58,796 nt of DNA from JBQTIP01 sp052388025 (GCA_052388025.1 JBQTIP010000209.1:1-58796), one strand, 5' to 3'. Shown: positions 27,970 to 36,956, counted from the stretch's first letter. The notes: generated by a model not told the origin, from the sequence alone. Made by a program: numbers and translations.

Positions 27970-28838
27970 GGAGGGTGGGGTTCGTCGTCCACTCGGGCCG
28001 GGCCACCGCAGTCGACGCCGCCTCCGCGCTGATGGCGTGGCTGAGGCAAGACGGCGTGACCACCCGCGCGCTGCCGGGCGAGCTGGCCGGCACGGACGAA
28101 GAGGTCGGTGCCCAGGCATTCGCCACGGGCCTCGATCTCGTGGTCTCGGTGGGCGGCGACGGTACGTTCCTCCGGGCCGCGTACTTGGCGTCACGGAACG
28201 GATGCCCCTTGCTCGGCGTGAAGGCCGGACGCCTGGGGTTCCTGACCGAGGTGGAACCCGAGGAGGCCCGCGCGGTCCTCCGGCGAGTCCTGGAAGGCAC
28301 CGCCCTGATCGAGGAGCGCCTGGCCGTGACCGCCGAGCCGGACGGAGCGGCGTCGTTCGAGCCTCAGTGGGCGCTGAACGAGGTCATGGTCGAGAAGCTC
28401 GCCCGCCACCGTCTCATCCGGCTGGCGCTCTTCGTCGGCGGTAGCTACGTCACGACCTTCTCCGCCGATGGCGTCATCGTTGCGACGCCCACCGGCTCGA
28501 CCGCGTACTCCTTCTCTGCGAGAGGACCGATCGTAACGCCGACCGTCCCTTGCCTGGTGGTCACGCCGGTCGCTCCTCACATGGTCTTCGACCGGTCGCT
28601 CGTGCTGGCGGCCTCCGAGCAGGTAAAGCTGGAGGTGGTCGGCGAGGAGCCGGGGCTGCTCTCGGCCGACGGCCGCGAGAGCCTCGAGCTTCCCGTGGGG
28701 GCCAGTGTGCGGATCGGCGCGGCCGACCGACCGGCCCGGCTGGTGCGTCGGGACGACGCCGCCGGATTTCTGACGCTCGTGCGGGAGAAGTTCGACCTGC
28801 CCGAGGACCCCGGCGTGGTTGGGGCATCCGAGCGCTAG
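27966..28838 (+). CDS. nadK: NAD kinase
   Basis: A 290-residue NAD kinase that makes NADP from NAD and ATP or polyphosphate. The diagnostic motifs are SVGGDGTFLRAA (GGDG), LGVKAGRLGFLTE, the NE pair in WALNEVMVEK, and VATPTGSTAYSFSARGPIV. The GTG start at 27966 overlaps the tlyA stop (GTGA), so translation is coupled. In mycobacteria recN follows nadK; here recN is absent and the next gene is steA. The last bases run close to steA, whose start is uncertain. Confidence 0.95.
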   Translation: MRRVGFVVHSGRATAVDAASALMAWLRQDGVTTRALPGELAGTDEEVGAQAFATGLDLVVSVGGDGTFLRAAYLASRNGCPLLGVKAGRLGFLTEVEPEEARAVLRRVLEGTALIEERLAVTAEPDGAASFEPQWALNEVMVEKLARHRLIRLALFVGGSYVTTFSADGVIVATPTGSTAYSFSARGPIVTPTVPCLVVTPVAPHMVFDRSLVLAASEQVKLEVVGEEPGLLSADGRESLELPVGASVRIGAADRPARLVRRDDAAGFLTLVREKFDLPEDPGVVGASER

Positions 28839-29038
28839 CGTCGGCAGGGCGGCTACGGCTCATCGAACCCGGCGCGGCGGTCCCGTCTCCGTTACCCTTT
28901 CATGATCCGGCAGCCGAGGGAGTTCCCGTACCGATCGGGGGTCGTGCGACCGGGCAGCGGGAGGCGATCGGCACGTCCACATCGAGATCCAGGAGCCTGC
29001 TCGGGCGGCCGCTAAGGCGGATCAAGCCCCAGGCCGGC

Positions 29039-30196
29039 GTGGCCCGGGTCGACGCGAGGACGAAGAACCTCACCCGCCGCATCCTCCCCGGCGAGGTAGC
29101 CGTGATCGATCACGAGGACGTGGACCGGGTGTCGGCGGAGGGCCTCGTGGCCTCGGGCGTGGCGGCCGTCCTCAACGCGGCGAAGTCGATCAGCGGCCGG
29201 TATCCCAACCTCGGTCCTTTGATCCTGATCCGGGCCGGTATCCCCCTGATCGACGCGGTGGGTCCGCTCCTCATGAGGAAGGTGAACGAGGGAGACGTGA
29301 TCCGCCTGGAGGGAGATCGCGCCTACGTCGAGGACAGCCTCGTGGGTGTGGGGATCCTGCAGACCGAGGCCTCAGTGGAGGAGGACATGCGCCGCGCCAA
29401 AGAGGCGCTGGCGGATCGGTTCGAATCCTTCGCGAGGAACACGGTCGACTTCATGCAGAGGGAACGCGATCTGCTGTTCGGCGGCTCGGGTCTGCCTGCG
29501 CTGGATCTCGACCTGAGCCACCGGCCGGTGCTCGTGGTCGTTCGCGGCTACAACTACAAAGAGGACCTAGCGGCCCTCCGGCCCTACATCCGGGACGTGG
29601 GTCCGGTGCTAGTCGGCGTCGATGGGGGCGCCGACGCGCTGCTGGAGACGGGGTATGTCCCCGACCTGATCGTCGGGGACATGGACAGCGTGTCGGACGG
29701 GGCCCTGGTGATGGCGAACCCCGGGCGCCGCCGGCTCCGTCGCCGGCGACCGACTGAGGTGATCGTCCACGCCTACGCGGACGGGCGCGCGCCGGGGAGG
29801 GTTCGGCTGGACGGCCTGGGCATCCCGTACAAGGTGGTGGAGGCTGCGGGCACGAGCGAGGACCTGGCGTTCCTCCTGGCCCACGAGAAGGGCGCCGAGC
29901 TGATCGTGGCCGTGGGCAGCCACGGCAACCTCCGTGAGTTCTTGGACAAGGGACGAGGAGGTATGGCGAGCACGTTCCTGGTTCGACTTCGCGTCGGGGA
30001 GATCCTCATGGATGCCAAGGGCGTGTCGCGCCTGTACTCGGGTCGGATCCGGGGGTGGGACACTCTGCTGCTCGTGGGATCGGCGCTGTTCGCGATGGTG
30101 ATGGTGGTCGTCATCTCGCCGCCGCTTCGCCTCTACGTCTCCCAGCTGTTCGAACAGTTCCAGCAGTGGCTCTTCCAGATCAAGGAGCTGTTTTGA
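29039..30196 (+). CDS. steA: SteA-like cytokinetic-ring protein (thiamine-pyrophosphokinase-like fold)
   Basis: SteA is an actinobacterial protein that works with SteB at the division site. The protein carries conserved NAAKSISGRYPNLGPLI, VVRGYNYKEDLAALRPYIRD, the pyrophosphokinase-like VDGGADALLETGYVPDLIVG and DMDSVSD motifs, STFLVRLRVGEILMDAKGVS, and one C-terminal transmembrane helix (LLLVGSALFAMVMVVVIS). The start is a puzzle. GTG 29039 gives 385 residues but falls inside a conserved segment (QAGVARVDARTKNL), and coding similarity appears to extend about 20 codons upstream, where no ATG, GTG or TTG exists in frame. A GGGAGG at 28959-28964 points to ATC 28967 or ACG 28973. The stop overlaps the steB start. 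Confidence 0.88.
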   Translation: MARVDARTKNLTRRILPGEVAVIDHEDVDRVSAEGLVASGVAAVLNAAKSISGRYPNLGPLILIRAGIPLIDAVGPLLMRKVNEGDVIRLEGDRAYVEDSLVGVGILQTEASVEEDMRRAKEALADRFESFARNTVDFMQRERDLLFGGSGLPALDLDLSHRPVLVVVRGYNYKEDLAALRPYIRDVGPVLVGVDGGADALLETGYVPDLIVGDMDSVSDGALVMANPGRRRLRRRRPTEVIVHAYADGRAPGRVRLDGLGIPYKVVEAAGTSEDLAFLLAHEKGAELIVAVGSHGNLREFLDKGRGGMASTFLVRLRVGEILMDAKGVSRLYSGRIRGWDTLLLVGSALFAMVMVVVISPPLRLYVSQLFEQFQQWLFQIKELF

Positions 30197-31128
30197 TCTC
30201 GTTTCGGTACCACCTGGTCTCGATCGTCGCGGTCTTCCTGGCGCTGGGGCTCGGCCTGCTTGCCGGGACCAGCGTGCTGGACCAGGAGCTCATCAATCGG
30301 CTCAGGGACCAGACCGAGGACGCCCAGACACGCTCGGCTGAGCTCCGGACCCGGGTGGGGGAGCTCCAGTCGCAGATCGGGCAGCTCGAGGGCTTCACGG
30401 AGGCGGTACTGCCGTACCTGGCCACCGGCCGGCTCAGCGGCCGGGAGGTCATCATCCTCACCCAAGAGGGTGTCGATGGCGCCGTGCTCGCTGAGGCGCG
30501 GGACGCGCTCGACGCCGCCGACGCGCTCGTGGTCGCCGAGCTCGCCGTCACACCCAAGATGGCGTCGTCCGACGCGGGGGCCCAGCAGGAGCTCGCCGAT
30601 GTGCTGGGCATCCTTGCGCCGGCCGACCCCGGCAGCCTCCCTCTGCAGGCTGCCACCGCCCTGGCCGAGCGTCTCGCGACCGAGACCGGCCTAGAGACGG
30701 ATCCCGCGGCTCCAGACCTGCTGCGGGACCTGCTCGCGCAGAACTTCCTGATCCCCAATGGCTCCGGCATCTCCGACGCGACGATCGGGGAGATCGGCGG
30801 CGGAGGGCAGGTCGTCGTGGTACTAGCGGGAGGTCAGTCGGAGCCGTTCCTCGCCCCGGAGTCCTTCATGGTACCGCTGGTCACGACCCTCGTGGTACGC
30901 GGAGTCCCGGTGGCGGCCGCAGAGGGCACGGAAACGACCTACCCGTTCGTGGAGCTGCTCCGAGCCGGCGACGCGGCGGCGATCGGCGCGATCGTGACGG
31001 TCGACGACCTCGATAGGACGATCGGCGGCGTCGCCCTCGTGCTCGGGCTGCAGGAGCTGGTCACGACGGGCCACGGCGGCGATTACGGTGTGAAGGACGG
31101 CGCGGCCCTCATCCCTCCCCTCCCGTGA
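30193..31128 (+). CDS. steB: SteB/MctB-like membrane protein
   Basis: A 311-residue protein of the family annotated as copper transporter MctB or SteB (DUF3186). It starts MISFRYHLVSIVAVFLALGL, the family hallmark: one N-terminal transmembrane helix, followed by a coiled coil (LINRLRDQTEDAQTRSAELR onwards) and an extracytoplasmic alpha/beta domain. In corynebacteria the homologue supports cell division with SteA and in M. tuberculosis it has been tied to copper tolerance. The TTG start at 30193 overlaps the steA stop (TTGA), so the pair is coupled, and the start keeps the conserved ISFRYH beginning. The final bases overlap the GT2 gene. Confidence 0.92.
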   Translation: MISFRYHLVSIVAVFLALGLGLLAGTSVLDQELINRLRDQTEDAQTRSAELRTRVGELQSQIGQLEGFTEAVLPYLATGRLSGREVIILTQEGVDGAVLAEARDALDAADALVVAELAVTPKMASSDAGAQQELADVLGILAPADPGSLPLQAATALAERLATETGLETDPAAPDLLRDLLAQNFLIPNGSGISDATIGEIGGGGQVVVVLAGGQSEPFLAPESFMVPLVTTLVVRGVPVAAAEGTETTYPFVELLRAGDAAAIGAIVTVDDLDRTIGGVALVLGLQELVTTGHGGDYGVKDGAALIPPLP

Positions 31129-31805
31129 CGCGCCCCCGGATCGTCGCGCTCCTAGCGGCGCGTAACGAGGGGGCGCGTATCGGGGACACGGTGCGTTCCC
31201 TACGTTGCTTTCCGGAGCTGACCGAGATCGTCGTGGTCGACGACGGATCGAGCGACCGTACGGCTTCGGCTGCGCTTGCCGCCGGCGCCACGGTGCTCTC
31301 GATCCCGCGGCGAGCGGGGAAGGGCCGCGCCCTCGAGGGTGCGCTTCGTCGCCTCCCTCCTGCCGATGCGTGGCTTATGGCCGACGGCGATATCGGGGCC
31401 TCGGCCGTCGGCCTGCAGCCGGTGCTTGCCGAGGTGCTCGAGGGAAGGGCCGAGCTGGCGATCGCCGTGCTTCCGGCGGCCGTAGGGGGAGGCTTCGGCA
31501 TCGTGAAGCGCATGGCGGGGCGGGCGATCCGTGCGGCGTGCGGGTTCGACCCTTCGGAGCCGCTCTCCGGACAGCGCGCCGTGACGGACGGTTGCCTCCA
31601 AGCCTGCCGCCCGCTCGCCCGTGGGTTTGGGGTGGAATCCGCCATGACCGTCGACGCGGTCCGGGCCGGTCTGCGGGTTGTCGAAATCCGCGCGGATCTG
31701 TCGCACCGGCCGACCGGCCGGAGCCTCCGTGGTTTCGCTCATCGGGGGAAGCAGGGGCTCGACATCGTGCGGGCCCTGGGCCCGCGGCTCCTCCGGCTCC
31801 GGTGA
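31125..31805 (+). CDS. Family 2 glycosyltransferase
   Basis: A 226-residue GT-A-fold glycosyltransferase with the nucleotide-sugar signature VALLAARNEGARIGDTV, IVVVDDGSSDRTA and the DxD-like DGDIG at about residue 86. No membrane helices are present; a basic C-terminus may touch the membrane. It probably transfers a sugar to a lipid or wall carrier, with the neighbouring membrane phosphotransferase as partner. GTG 31125 overlaps the steB stop and its own stop overlaps the next start, so steA-steB-GT2-GT4 form a coupled block. The acceptor and sugar are unknown. Confidence 0.88.
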   Translation: MTRPRIVALLAARNEGARIGDTVRSLRCFPELTEIVVVDDGSSDRTASAALAAGATVLSIPRRAGKGRALEGALRRLPPADAWLMADGDIGASAVGLQPVLAEVLEGRAELAIAVLPAAVGGGFGIVKRMAGRAIRAACGFDPSEPLSGQRAVTDGCLQACRPLARGFGVESAMTVDAVRAGLRVVEIRADLSHRPTGRSLRGFAHRGKQGLDIVRALGPRLLRLR

Positions 31806-32614
31806 CGGCCGCGACGCTAGTCTTCGTCTCCGCGGCCGCCACTCTCGTGGCCGTCTTCGCGCTCCGAGGCGTGGGATGGCCTTCGGCCGTGAACCACCGG
31901 GGTGTCCGGCTGCCGTTGATCCTCGGCATCGCGGTGGAGGCCGGGTCAGCGGCGGGCGCAGCGTCGGTGTGGATCGTCGCCGTTCCGTCCGCGGCGGGGA
32001 TCCGGACGCTAGTTGCCGCAGGGCTCGTGTTCCTGGCCGGGGTGATCGACGACGTCCTCCCGGCCGGGCCGCGTGGACTCCGCGGGCACCTCCGAGCGCT
32101 GGCCGGTGGGCACATGACGACGGGGATCCTGAAGATGCTCATGACCGTGGCGGTGTCGATCGTTGTCGTCGCGGGGCTGCCCCGCGGGCCCCTCCCGGTC
32201 CAACTCGCGGGGGTGGTGACGGTGGCAGGCTCCACGAACCTCTGGAACGGCCTCGACGTTGCACCAGGCAGAGCCATCAAGGCCTTCCTAGTCGCCGGCG
32301 CCGGTGTGCTCCTGGCCGGCGTCTCAGTCGTCGCCTCTCCGATGATCGCTGCGGTACTCGCCGCCGCGATCGTGGCCTTCCCCTTCGACGTGCGGGAGCG
32401 AGCGATGCTCGGGGACGGCGGATCGAACCTCCTCGGGTTCACCGCCGGGGTCGGCCTCCACCTGGTGCTGCCGCCCTGGGGTCTCTTTGTCGCCGCGGCG
32501 TTCATGGTGGCGCTCAACCTGGCCGCCGAGACCGTGACGCTCACTCGCCTCATCGAGGCGGCCCCCCCGCTCCGGTGGGCGGACCGGCTCGGCCGGACAG
32601 CCGCCGGCACCTGA
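31802..32614 (+). CDS. MraY/WecA-like membrane phosphoglycosyltransferase (GT4)
   Basis: A 270-residue polytopic protein with about eight transmembrane helices. Residues of the polyprenyl-phosphate hexosamine-1-phosphate transferase superfamily are visible: GVIDDVLPAGPRGLRGH (Asp-Asp), STNLWNGLDVAPG (the NxxNxxDG-type motif) and AMLGDGGSNLLGF (GDxGS). Length is short compared with MraY (about 360), with the N-terminal helices reduced. It should move a sugar-1-phosphate onto a lipid carrier at the membrane. Coupling to the GT2 gene upstream suggests both act in one envelope glycan pathway. GTG 31802 overlaps the previous stop. Confidence 0.83.
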   Translation: MTAATLVFVSAAATLVAVFALRGVGWPSAVNHRGVRLPLILGIAVEAGSAAGAASVWIVAVPSAAGIRTLVAAGLVFLAGVIDDVLPAGPRGLRGHLRALAGGHMTTGILKMLMTVAVSIVVVAGLPRGPLPVQLAGVVTVAGSTNLWNGLDVAPGRAIKAFLVAGAGVLLAGVSVVASPMIAAVLAAAIVAFPFDVRERAMLGDGGSNLLGFTAGVGLHLVLPPWGLFVAAAFMVALNLAAETVTLTRLIEAAPPLRWADRLGRTAAGT

Positions 32615-32630
32615 TCCGAGGATAATTGGG

Positions 32631-32657
32631 GCTCGGAGCGAAATTTTCGAACCGAGC
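32631..32657. repeat. Inverted repeat upstream of pyrG
   Basis: GCTCGG (32631-32636) and CCGAGC (32652-32657) flank an AT-rich centre containing GAAATTTTC (32640-32648), itself palindromic. No T-run follows the outer stem on either side, so it looks more like an operator than a terminator. A TAGCAT -10 box for pyrG lies downstream at 32683-32688. Confidence 0.4.
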
Positions 32658-32699
32658 GGCGGGCCGTGTCACCCCCGTCTGTTAGCATCGGTTCCCGGT

Positions 32700-34343
32700 G
32701 TGAAGAAGCAGTCGAAGTTCATCTTCGTGACCGGCGGGGTCGCCTCGGGCCTCGGCAAAGGGATAACCACCGCCTCGCTCGGCCGACTCTTCAAGTCCCG
32801 GAGTCTCCGGGTGACCTTCCAGAAGCTCGACCCCTATGTGAACGTCGATCCCGGGACGATGAACCCGTTCGAGCACGGGGAGGTCTTCGTGCTGGATGAC
32901 GGCGCCGAGACCGACCTCGACCTCGGCCACTACGAGCGCTTCACCGACGAGAACCTTCACCGCGGCTCGAACCTGACGACGGGCGCCGTTTACCAGGCGG
33001 TCATCGCGAAGGAGCGCCGAGGCGACTACCTGGGCAAGACCGTGCAGGTCATTCCCCACATCACCGACGAGATCAAGGAGCGAATCCGCTCGCTCGCCGA
33101 GGCGGAGGCCGCGGACCTCGTGATCGTAGAGGTCGGAGGGACCGTCGGCGACATCGAGAGCCTCCCGTTCTTGGAGGCGATCCGTCAGCTCCGGAACGAG
33201 GTCGGCCGTGATCGCTGCGCCTTCGTGCACGTGTCGCTCATGCCGTTCATCGGCCCGAGCGGAGAGCTGAAGACCAAACCCACGCAGCACTCGGTCAAGG
33301 AGCTGCGCTCGCTCGGCTTGCAGCCCGACGTCATCGTGTGCAGATCCGACCGGCCCATCGGCCGCCACCTGAAGGAGAAGATCTCCCTCCTTTGCGACGT
33401 GCCGATCTCCGGGGTCATCTCGGCGGTAGACGCCGCCTCCATCTACAAGGTCCCGCTCGTGCTGCACAACGAGGGCCTCGACGGGTACCTCGCCGAGCAC
33501 CTTCAGGTCGAGGCGGCGCCCGATCTCTCCGAGTGGAAGGCCCTGGTTGATCGGATCGACTCGGCTAGCGAGCCGGTCTCGATCGCGATCGTCGGGAAGT
33601 ACGTGAACCTCCGCGACGCCTACCTCTCGGTCATCGAGGCGCTCCGGCACGGGGGCTTCCACCACGGCGCGGACGTCGATGCGTTCTGGGTCGCTTCGGA
33701 CGAGCTGGCCTCGGCCGGCGCCGAGGAGACCCTCGCTCGTGCCGACGGGATCCTGGTCCCGGGTGGCTTCGGGGTGCGTGGCGTTGAGGGCAAGGTCGAC
33801 GCGATCCGATTTGCGCGCGAGCGCGAGATCCCCTTCCTCGGGATCTGCCTGGGCCTCCAGTGCGCCGTGATCGAGTTCGCCCGGTCCGTCTGCGGCCTGG
33901 AGGGTGCGAACTCCTCCGAGTTCGACCCGGCCACCTCCCACCCCGTGATCGACCTGCTCCCGGAACAGAAGAACGTGACCGACCTGGGTGGCTCCATGCG
34001 TCTCGGCGCCCAGCCCTGCCACCTGGTGCCGGGGACGCGGGCTGCGGCCGCCTACGGCGAGCAGATCGTGTACGAACGGCACCGGCATCGCTTCGAGGTC
34101 AACCCCGCCTGTCGCGAGATCCTGACAACGAACGGCATGGTCATGTCCGGTCACTCCCCGGACGGGCGGCTGGTGGAGATCATCGAGCTCCCAGACCACC
34201 CGTTCTTCGTGGCCGGCCAGTTCCACCCCGAGTTGCGTTCGCGCCCAACCCGTCCCCATCCGCTGTTCCGCGATTTCGTGGGTGCGTCGGTGGCCTTCCG
34301 CCGGGCCCGGGCCGCCGAGCGTCCGGTCGTCGTCACCGGCTGA
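32700..34343 (+). CDS. pyrG: CTP synthase
   Basis: A 547-residue enzyme that makes CTP from UTP, ATP and glutamine. The synthetase domain begins KFIFVTGGVASGLGKGITTA (P-loop) with KLDPYVNVDPGTMNPFEHGE; the class I glutaminase domain has the nucleophile Cys383 in LGICLGLQCAVIEFA and the HPE triad residues near the end (QFHPELRSRPTRPHP). Length is normal. GTG 32700 gives the standard N-terminus MKKQSKFIFVTGG. A TAGCAT -10 box 11 bases upstream implies a very short leader, so no long pyrimidine attenuator is present. The same position after the steAB block is seen in mycobacteria. Confidence 0.97.
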   Translation: MKKQSKFIFVTGGVASGLGKGITTASLGRLFKSRSLRVTFQKLDPYVNVDPGTMNPFEHGEVFVLDDGAETDLDLGHYERFTDENLHRGSNLTTGAVYQAVIAKERRGDYLGKTVQVIPHITDEIKERIRSLAEAEAADLVIVEVGGTVGDIESLPFLEAIRQLRNEVGRDRCAFVHVSLMPFIGPSGELKTKPTQHSVKELRSLGLQPDVIVCRSDRPIGRHLKEKISLLCDVPISGVISAVDAASIYKVPLVLHNEGLDGYLAEHLQVEAAPDLSEWKALVDRIDSASEPVSIAIVGKYVNLRDAYLSVIEALRHGGFHHGADVDAFWVASDELASAGAEETLARADGILVPGGFGVRGVEGKVDAIRFAREREIPFLGICLGLQCAVIEFARSVCGLEGANSSEFDPATSHPVIDLLPEQKNVTDLGGSMRLGAQPCHLVPGTRAAAAYGEQIVYERHRHRFEVNPACREILTTNGMVMSGHSPDGRLVEIIELPDHPFFVAGQFHPELRSRPTRPHPLFRDFVGASVAFRRARAAERPVVVTG

Positions 34344-34466
34344 GCATCCGCAACGCCACCACCATGCTCGCGCTGCTGCTCTCCGTGGAGAAGCTCGAGC
34401 AGCGTTGAGGCGTCGGTTCGGTCCAGTAGTCTTGAACCGCCACCTTCTCAGGGGAGGGCACCGAGA

Positions 34467-35591
34467 GTGATCATCGGGATCCCGCGAGAGGTAAAGGACA
34501 ACGAGTACCGCGTCGCGGCTACGCCGGAAGGGGTTCGCGAACTGAGGCAGGCGGGCCACGACGTCGTGGTCGAAGCCGGCGCCGGGGCCGGATCGGCGCT
34601 CCCCGACGAGCAGTTCGTCGCCGCGGGCGGACGGATCCTCCCGGCGGCCGACACCGTGTTCGAGGCTGCCGACATGATCCTCAAAGTGAAGGAGCCGCAG
34701 GCCTCGGAGTACGAACGGCTGCGCGAGGGACAGATCTTGTTCACGTACCTTCATCTGGCTGCCGGCCGGGAGCTGACCGAGCTCCTCATGGACCGCAAGG
34801 TGGCCGCGGTCGCCTACGAGACCGTCCAAGGCCAGGACGGCCGGCTGCCGCTCCTCGCGCCGATGAGCGAGATCGCCGGGCGCATGGCGCCGCACGCGGG
34901 CGCGACGTACCTGGAGCGCCCCAAAGGCGGGCGGGGCGTGCTGATGGGCGGGGCTTCCGGGGTGGCGCCCGCTCGTGTCGTGGTGCTCGGCGCGGGGATG
35001 GCCGGGACGAACGCGGCATGGATCGCAGCGGGGATGGAGGCCGAGGTCACGATCGTCGACAAGAACGTCGACCGGCTCCGGCTCGTAGACCAGATCCAAC
35101 GAGGGCGCATCCAGACCGAGATGAGCAGTGCCCTCGCCGTCGAGCGGCTGGTGCTCGGGGCCGACCTGGTGATCGGCGCCGTGCTCGTGCCGGGGGCGAG
35201 GGCCCCGAAGCTAGTAACGGAGGAGATGGTCGCGGCCATGCAGCCGGGCTCGGTGATCGTGGACATCTCGATCGACCAGGGCGGATGCGTGGCGACGGCG
35301 CGGATGACCACCCACTCCGACCCCACCTACACCCTCCACGACGTGGTGCATTACTGCGTCGGCAACATGCCGGGGGCGGTGCCGAGGACGTCCACCTATG
35401 CGCTGACGAATGTCACGCTTCCATACGCCCTCGCGATCGCGAGCCAGGGTCTGGAGGAGGCGGTCCACCGCGACCCCGCGCTCGCGGGGGGCGTGAACGT
35501 ATACGCAGGCCAGGTCACCAATCCGGGCGTTGCCGAGGCGCACGGGCTTGCACACACGGAGATCCGTGAGCTCATCGACGGCCGGGGCTGA
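34467..35591 (+). CDS. ald: Alanine dehydrogenase
   Basis: A 374-residue NAD-dependent enzyme interconverting L-alanine and pyruvate plus ammonia. The N-terminal catalytic domain shows GIPREVKDNEYRVAATPEGV, FTYLHLAA and MSEIAGRMAPHAGA, and the Rossmann NAD domain VVVLGAGMAGTNAAWIAAGM followed by VTIVDKNVDRLR. C-terminal PGAVPRTSTYALTNVTLPYA is also typical. Length matches the family. GTG 34467 gives the standard MIIGIPREVK start. The 123 bases between pyrG and ald hold no clear gene; a terminator is not obvious. It provides nitrogen exchange and possibly NAD recycling when oxygen is short. Confidence 0.96.
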   Translation: MIIGIPREVKDNEYRVAATPEGVRELRQAGHDVVVEAGAGAGSALPDEQFVAAGGRILPAADTVFEAADMILKVKEPQASEYERLREGQILFTYLHLAAGRELTELLMDRKVAAVAYETVQGQDGRLPLLAPMSEIAGRMAPHAGATYLERPKGGRGVLMGGASGVAPARVVVLGAGMAGTNAAWIAAGMEAEVTIVDKNVDRLRLVDQIQRGRIQTEMSSALAVERLVLGADLVIGAVLVPGARAPKLVTEEMVAAMQPGSVIVDISIDQGGCVATARMTTHSDPTYTLHDVVHYCVGNMPGAVPRTSTYALTNVTLPYALAIASQGLEEAVHRDPALAGGVNVYAGQVTNPGVAEAHGLAHTEIRELIDGRG

Positions 35592-35618
35592 GGGAGCTGG
35601 TCGTGGAGGCGATCGTCG

Positions 35619-36563
35619 GTGCGTGACGCCCTCTCTTCTCAGATCGATCGGTTCCTGGATCACCTCGCCGTCGAGCGAGGGCTCTCGACGAACACTATCG
35701 CGGCGTACCGCCGGGACCTCGCTCGTTACGCGTCGTTCCTCGGAGATCGAGGCATTCCCGACGGCAGGAAGGTGGACGACCTCACAGTGGCAGCGTTCGT
35801 GGCCCGGCTCTCTTCCACGACCCTCGACGGCGGCAAGCGGTACCGTGCCTCCTCGGTGGTCCGCGCGCTCTCGGCGGTGCGGACCTTCCACCGGTTCCTG
35901 ATGCGCGAAGGGAAGGCCCACAGGGATCCCTCCGCGGGGGTTGTTCGACCGAAGCTGCCGCGTGCCCTGCCTCGGCCGCTTCCAGTGGAGGACGTGGAGA
36001 GGCTCCTCACGACTCCTCACGAAGAGACCGCTGCCGGGCTACGCGACCGGGCGGTCCTGGAGACGCTCTACGGAGCGGGGCTGCGGATCTCGGAGCTGGT
36101 GGGACTCGACGTCGACGACGTGGATCTGGAGGAGGGGAGCGTCCGAGTGCTCGGCAAGGGCGGGAAGGAGCGGGATGTCCCGCTCGGACGGTACGCGCGG
36201 CGGGCGATTGGCGCCTACCTGACGACGGCGCGTCCCTCGCTGGCGACGCCCCGGTCCCGGGCGGCTCTCTTCCTCAATCAGCGCGGCGGGCGCCTGACCC
36301 GGCAGGGCTCCTCGAAGCTTGTCGCGGGGCACGTGAAGCGCGCGGGGATCGTGAAGCGGGTCACCCCGCACACGCTGCGGCATTCGTTCGCGACGCACTT
36401 GCTTGAGGGCGGCGCCGACGTCCGGGTGGTGCAGGAGCTGCTCGGACATGCGAGCGTGGCAACCACCCAGATCTACACGCTCGTCACGAGGGAGCACCTT
36501 CGTGAGGTGTACTTCACCGCGCATCCGCGGGCGCGCCGGACGACGTCGGCGGGCGGGACGTGA
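35619..36563 (+). CDS. xerD: Tyrosine recombinase XerD
   Basis: A 314-residue site-specific recombinase that resolves chromosome dimers at dif during division. The N-terminal SAM-like core-binding domain (IDRFLDHLAVERGLSTNTIA) precedes the catalytic domain with Arg (YGAGLRISELVGLDV), Lys in the beta-hairpin (VLGKGGKERDVPLG), the HxxR box (TPHTLRHSFATHLLEGGAD), LLGHASVATTQIYT and nucleophile Tyr286. All six catalytic residues are present. It lies downstream of pyrG as in mycobacteria and is not associated with any mobile element here. The GTG start at 35619 is 27 bases after ald, and its stop overlaps the DksA-type gene. Confidence 0.94.
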   Translation: MRDALSSQIDRFLDHLAVERGLSTNTIAAYRRDLARYASFLGDRGIPDGRKVDDLTVAAFVARLSSTTLDGGKRYRASSVVRALSAVRTFHRFLMREGKAHRDPSAGVVRPKLPRALPRPLPVEDVERLLTTPHEETAAGLRDRAVLETLYGAGLRISELVGLDVDDVDLEEGSVRVLGKGGKERDVPLGRYARRAIGAYLTTARPSLATPRSRAALFLNQRGGRLTRQGSSKLVAGHVKRAGIVKRVTPHTLRHSFATHLLEGGADVRVVQELLGHASVATTQIYTLVTREHLREVYFTAHPRARRTTSAGGT

Positions 36564-36925
36564 CGCGGGTGTTCGACGAGGGGACGATCTCGCAGCTGCG
36601 CGCCGGACTGGAGGAGCAGCGTAAGAACCTGCGCACCGAGATCCTGAAGCAGGGAGCCGACCCCGATACCGACGACACCTCGATCGACGTAGAGCGAGGC
36701 TTCGCCGACAGCGCTCACAGCACGGCTGAGCGAGCCAGGGTCATCGCCGTCGTGAGGGCGCTTCGCACGAACCTGCGCGACGTCGACCGGGCCCTGACCA
36801 AGATGGACCTCGGCACGTACGGCGTGTGCGAGCGCTGCGGCAGCCCGATCGATCCGGAGCGACTGGAGGCGCTTCCTTGGGCCATCCTGTGCATCTCCTG
36901 CAAGCAGAAGGGCCTGGGGAGATGA
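36560..36925 (+). CDS. DksA/TraR-type zinc-finger protein
   Basis: A 121-residue protein with a helical coiled coil (residues 1-80: ISQLRAGLEEQRKNLRTEIL, AVVRALRTNLRDVDRALTKM) and a C-terminal C4 zinc finger with CERCG near residue 91 and CISCK near 112. DksA-type proteins reach into the RNA polymerase secondary channel and alter initiation, often with ppGpp. The two acidic residues at the coiled-coil tip of true DksA are not clearly seen, so it may act differently. The GTG start overlaps the xerD stop; deoB follows after about 30 bases, so xerD, this gene and deoB may be one transcript. Confidence 0.88.
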   Translation: MTRVFDEGTISQLRAGLEEQRKNLRTEILKQGADPDTDDTSIDVERGFADSAHSTAERARVIAVVRALRTNLRDVDRALTKMDLGTYGVCERCGSPIDPERLEALPWAILCISCKQKGLGR

Positions 36926-36956
36926 GGCCGCGCTGACCCCCGCCCGCACGCCCCGC

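Noticed and set aside
34344..34466. Small peptide MLALLLSVEKLEQR between pyrG and ald
   Set aside because: The 14-codon frame (34364-34408) has no ribosome site or conservation evidence and could be chance.
35619..36563. xerD as the integrase of a mobile element or prophage
   Set aside because: The protein is a chromosomal XerD in a conserved gene order; no attachment repeats, tRNA or phage genes adjoin it.
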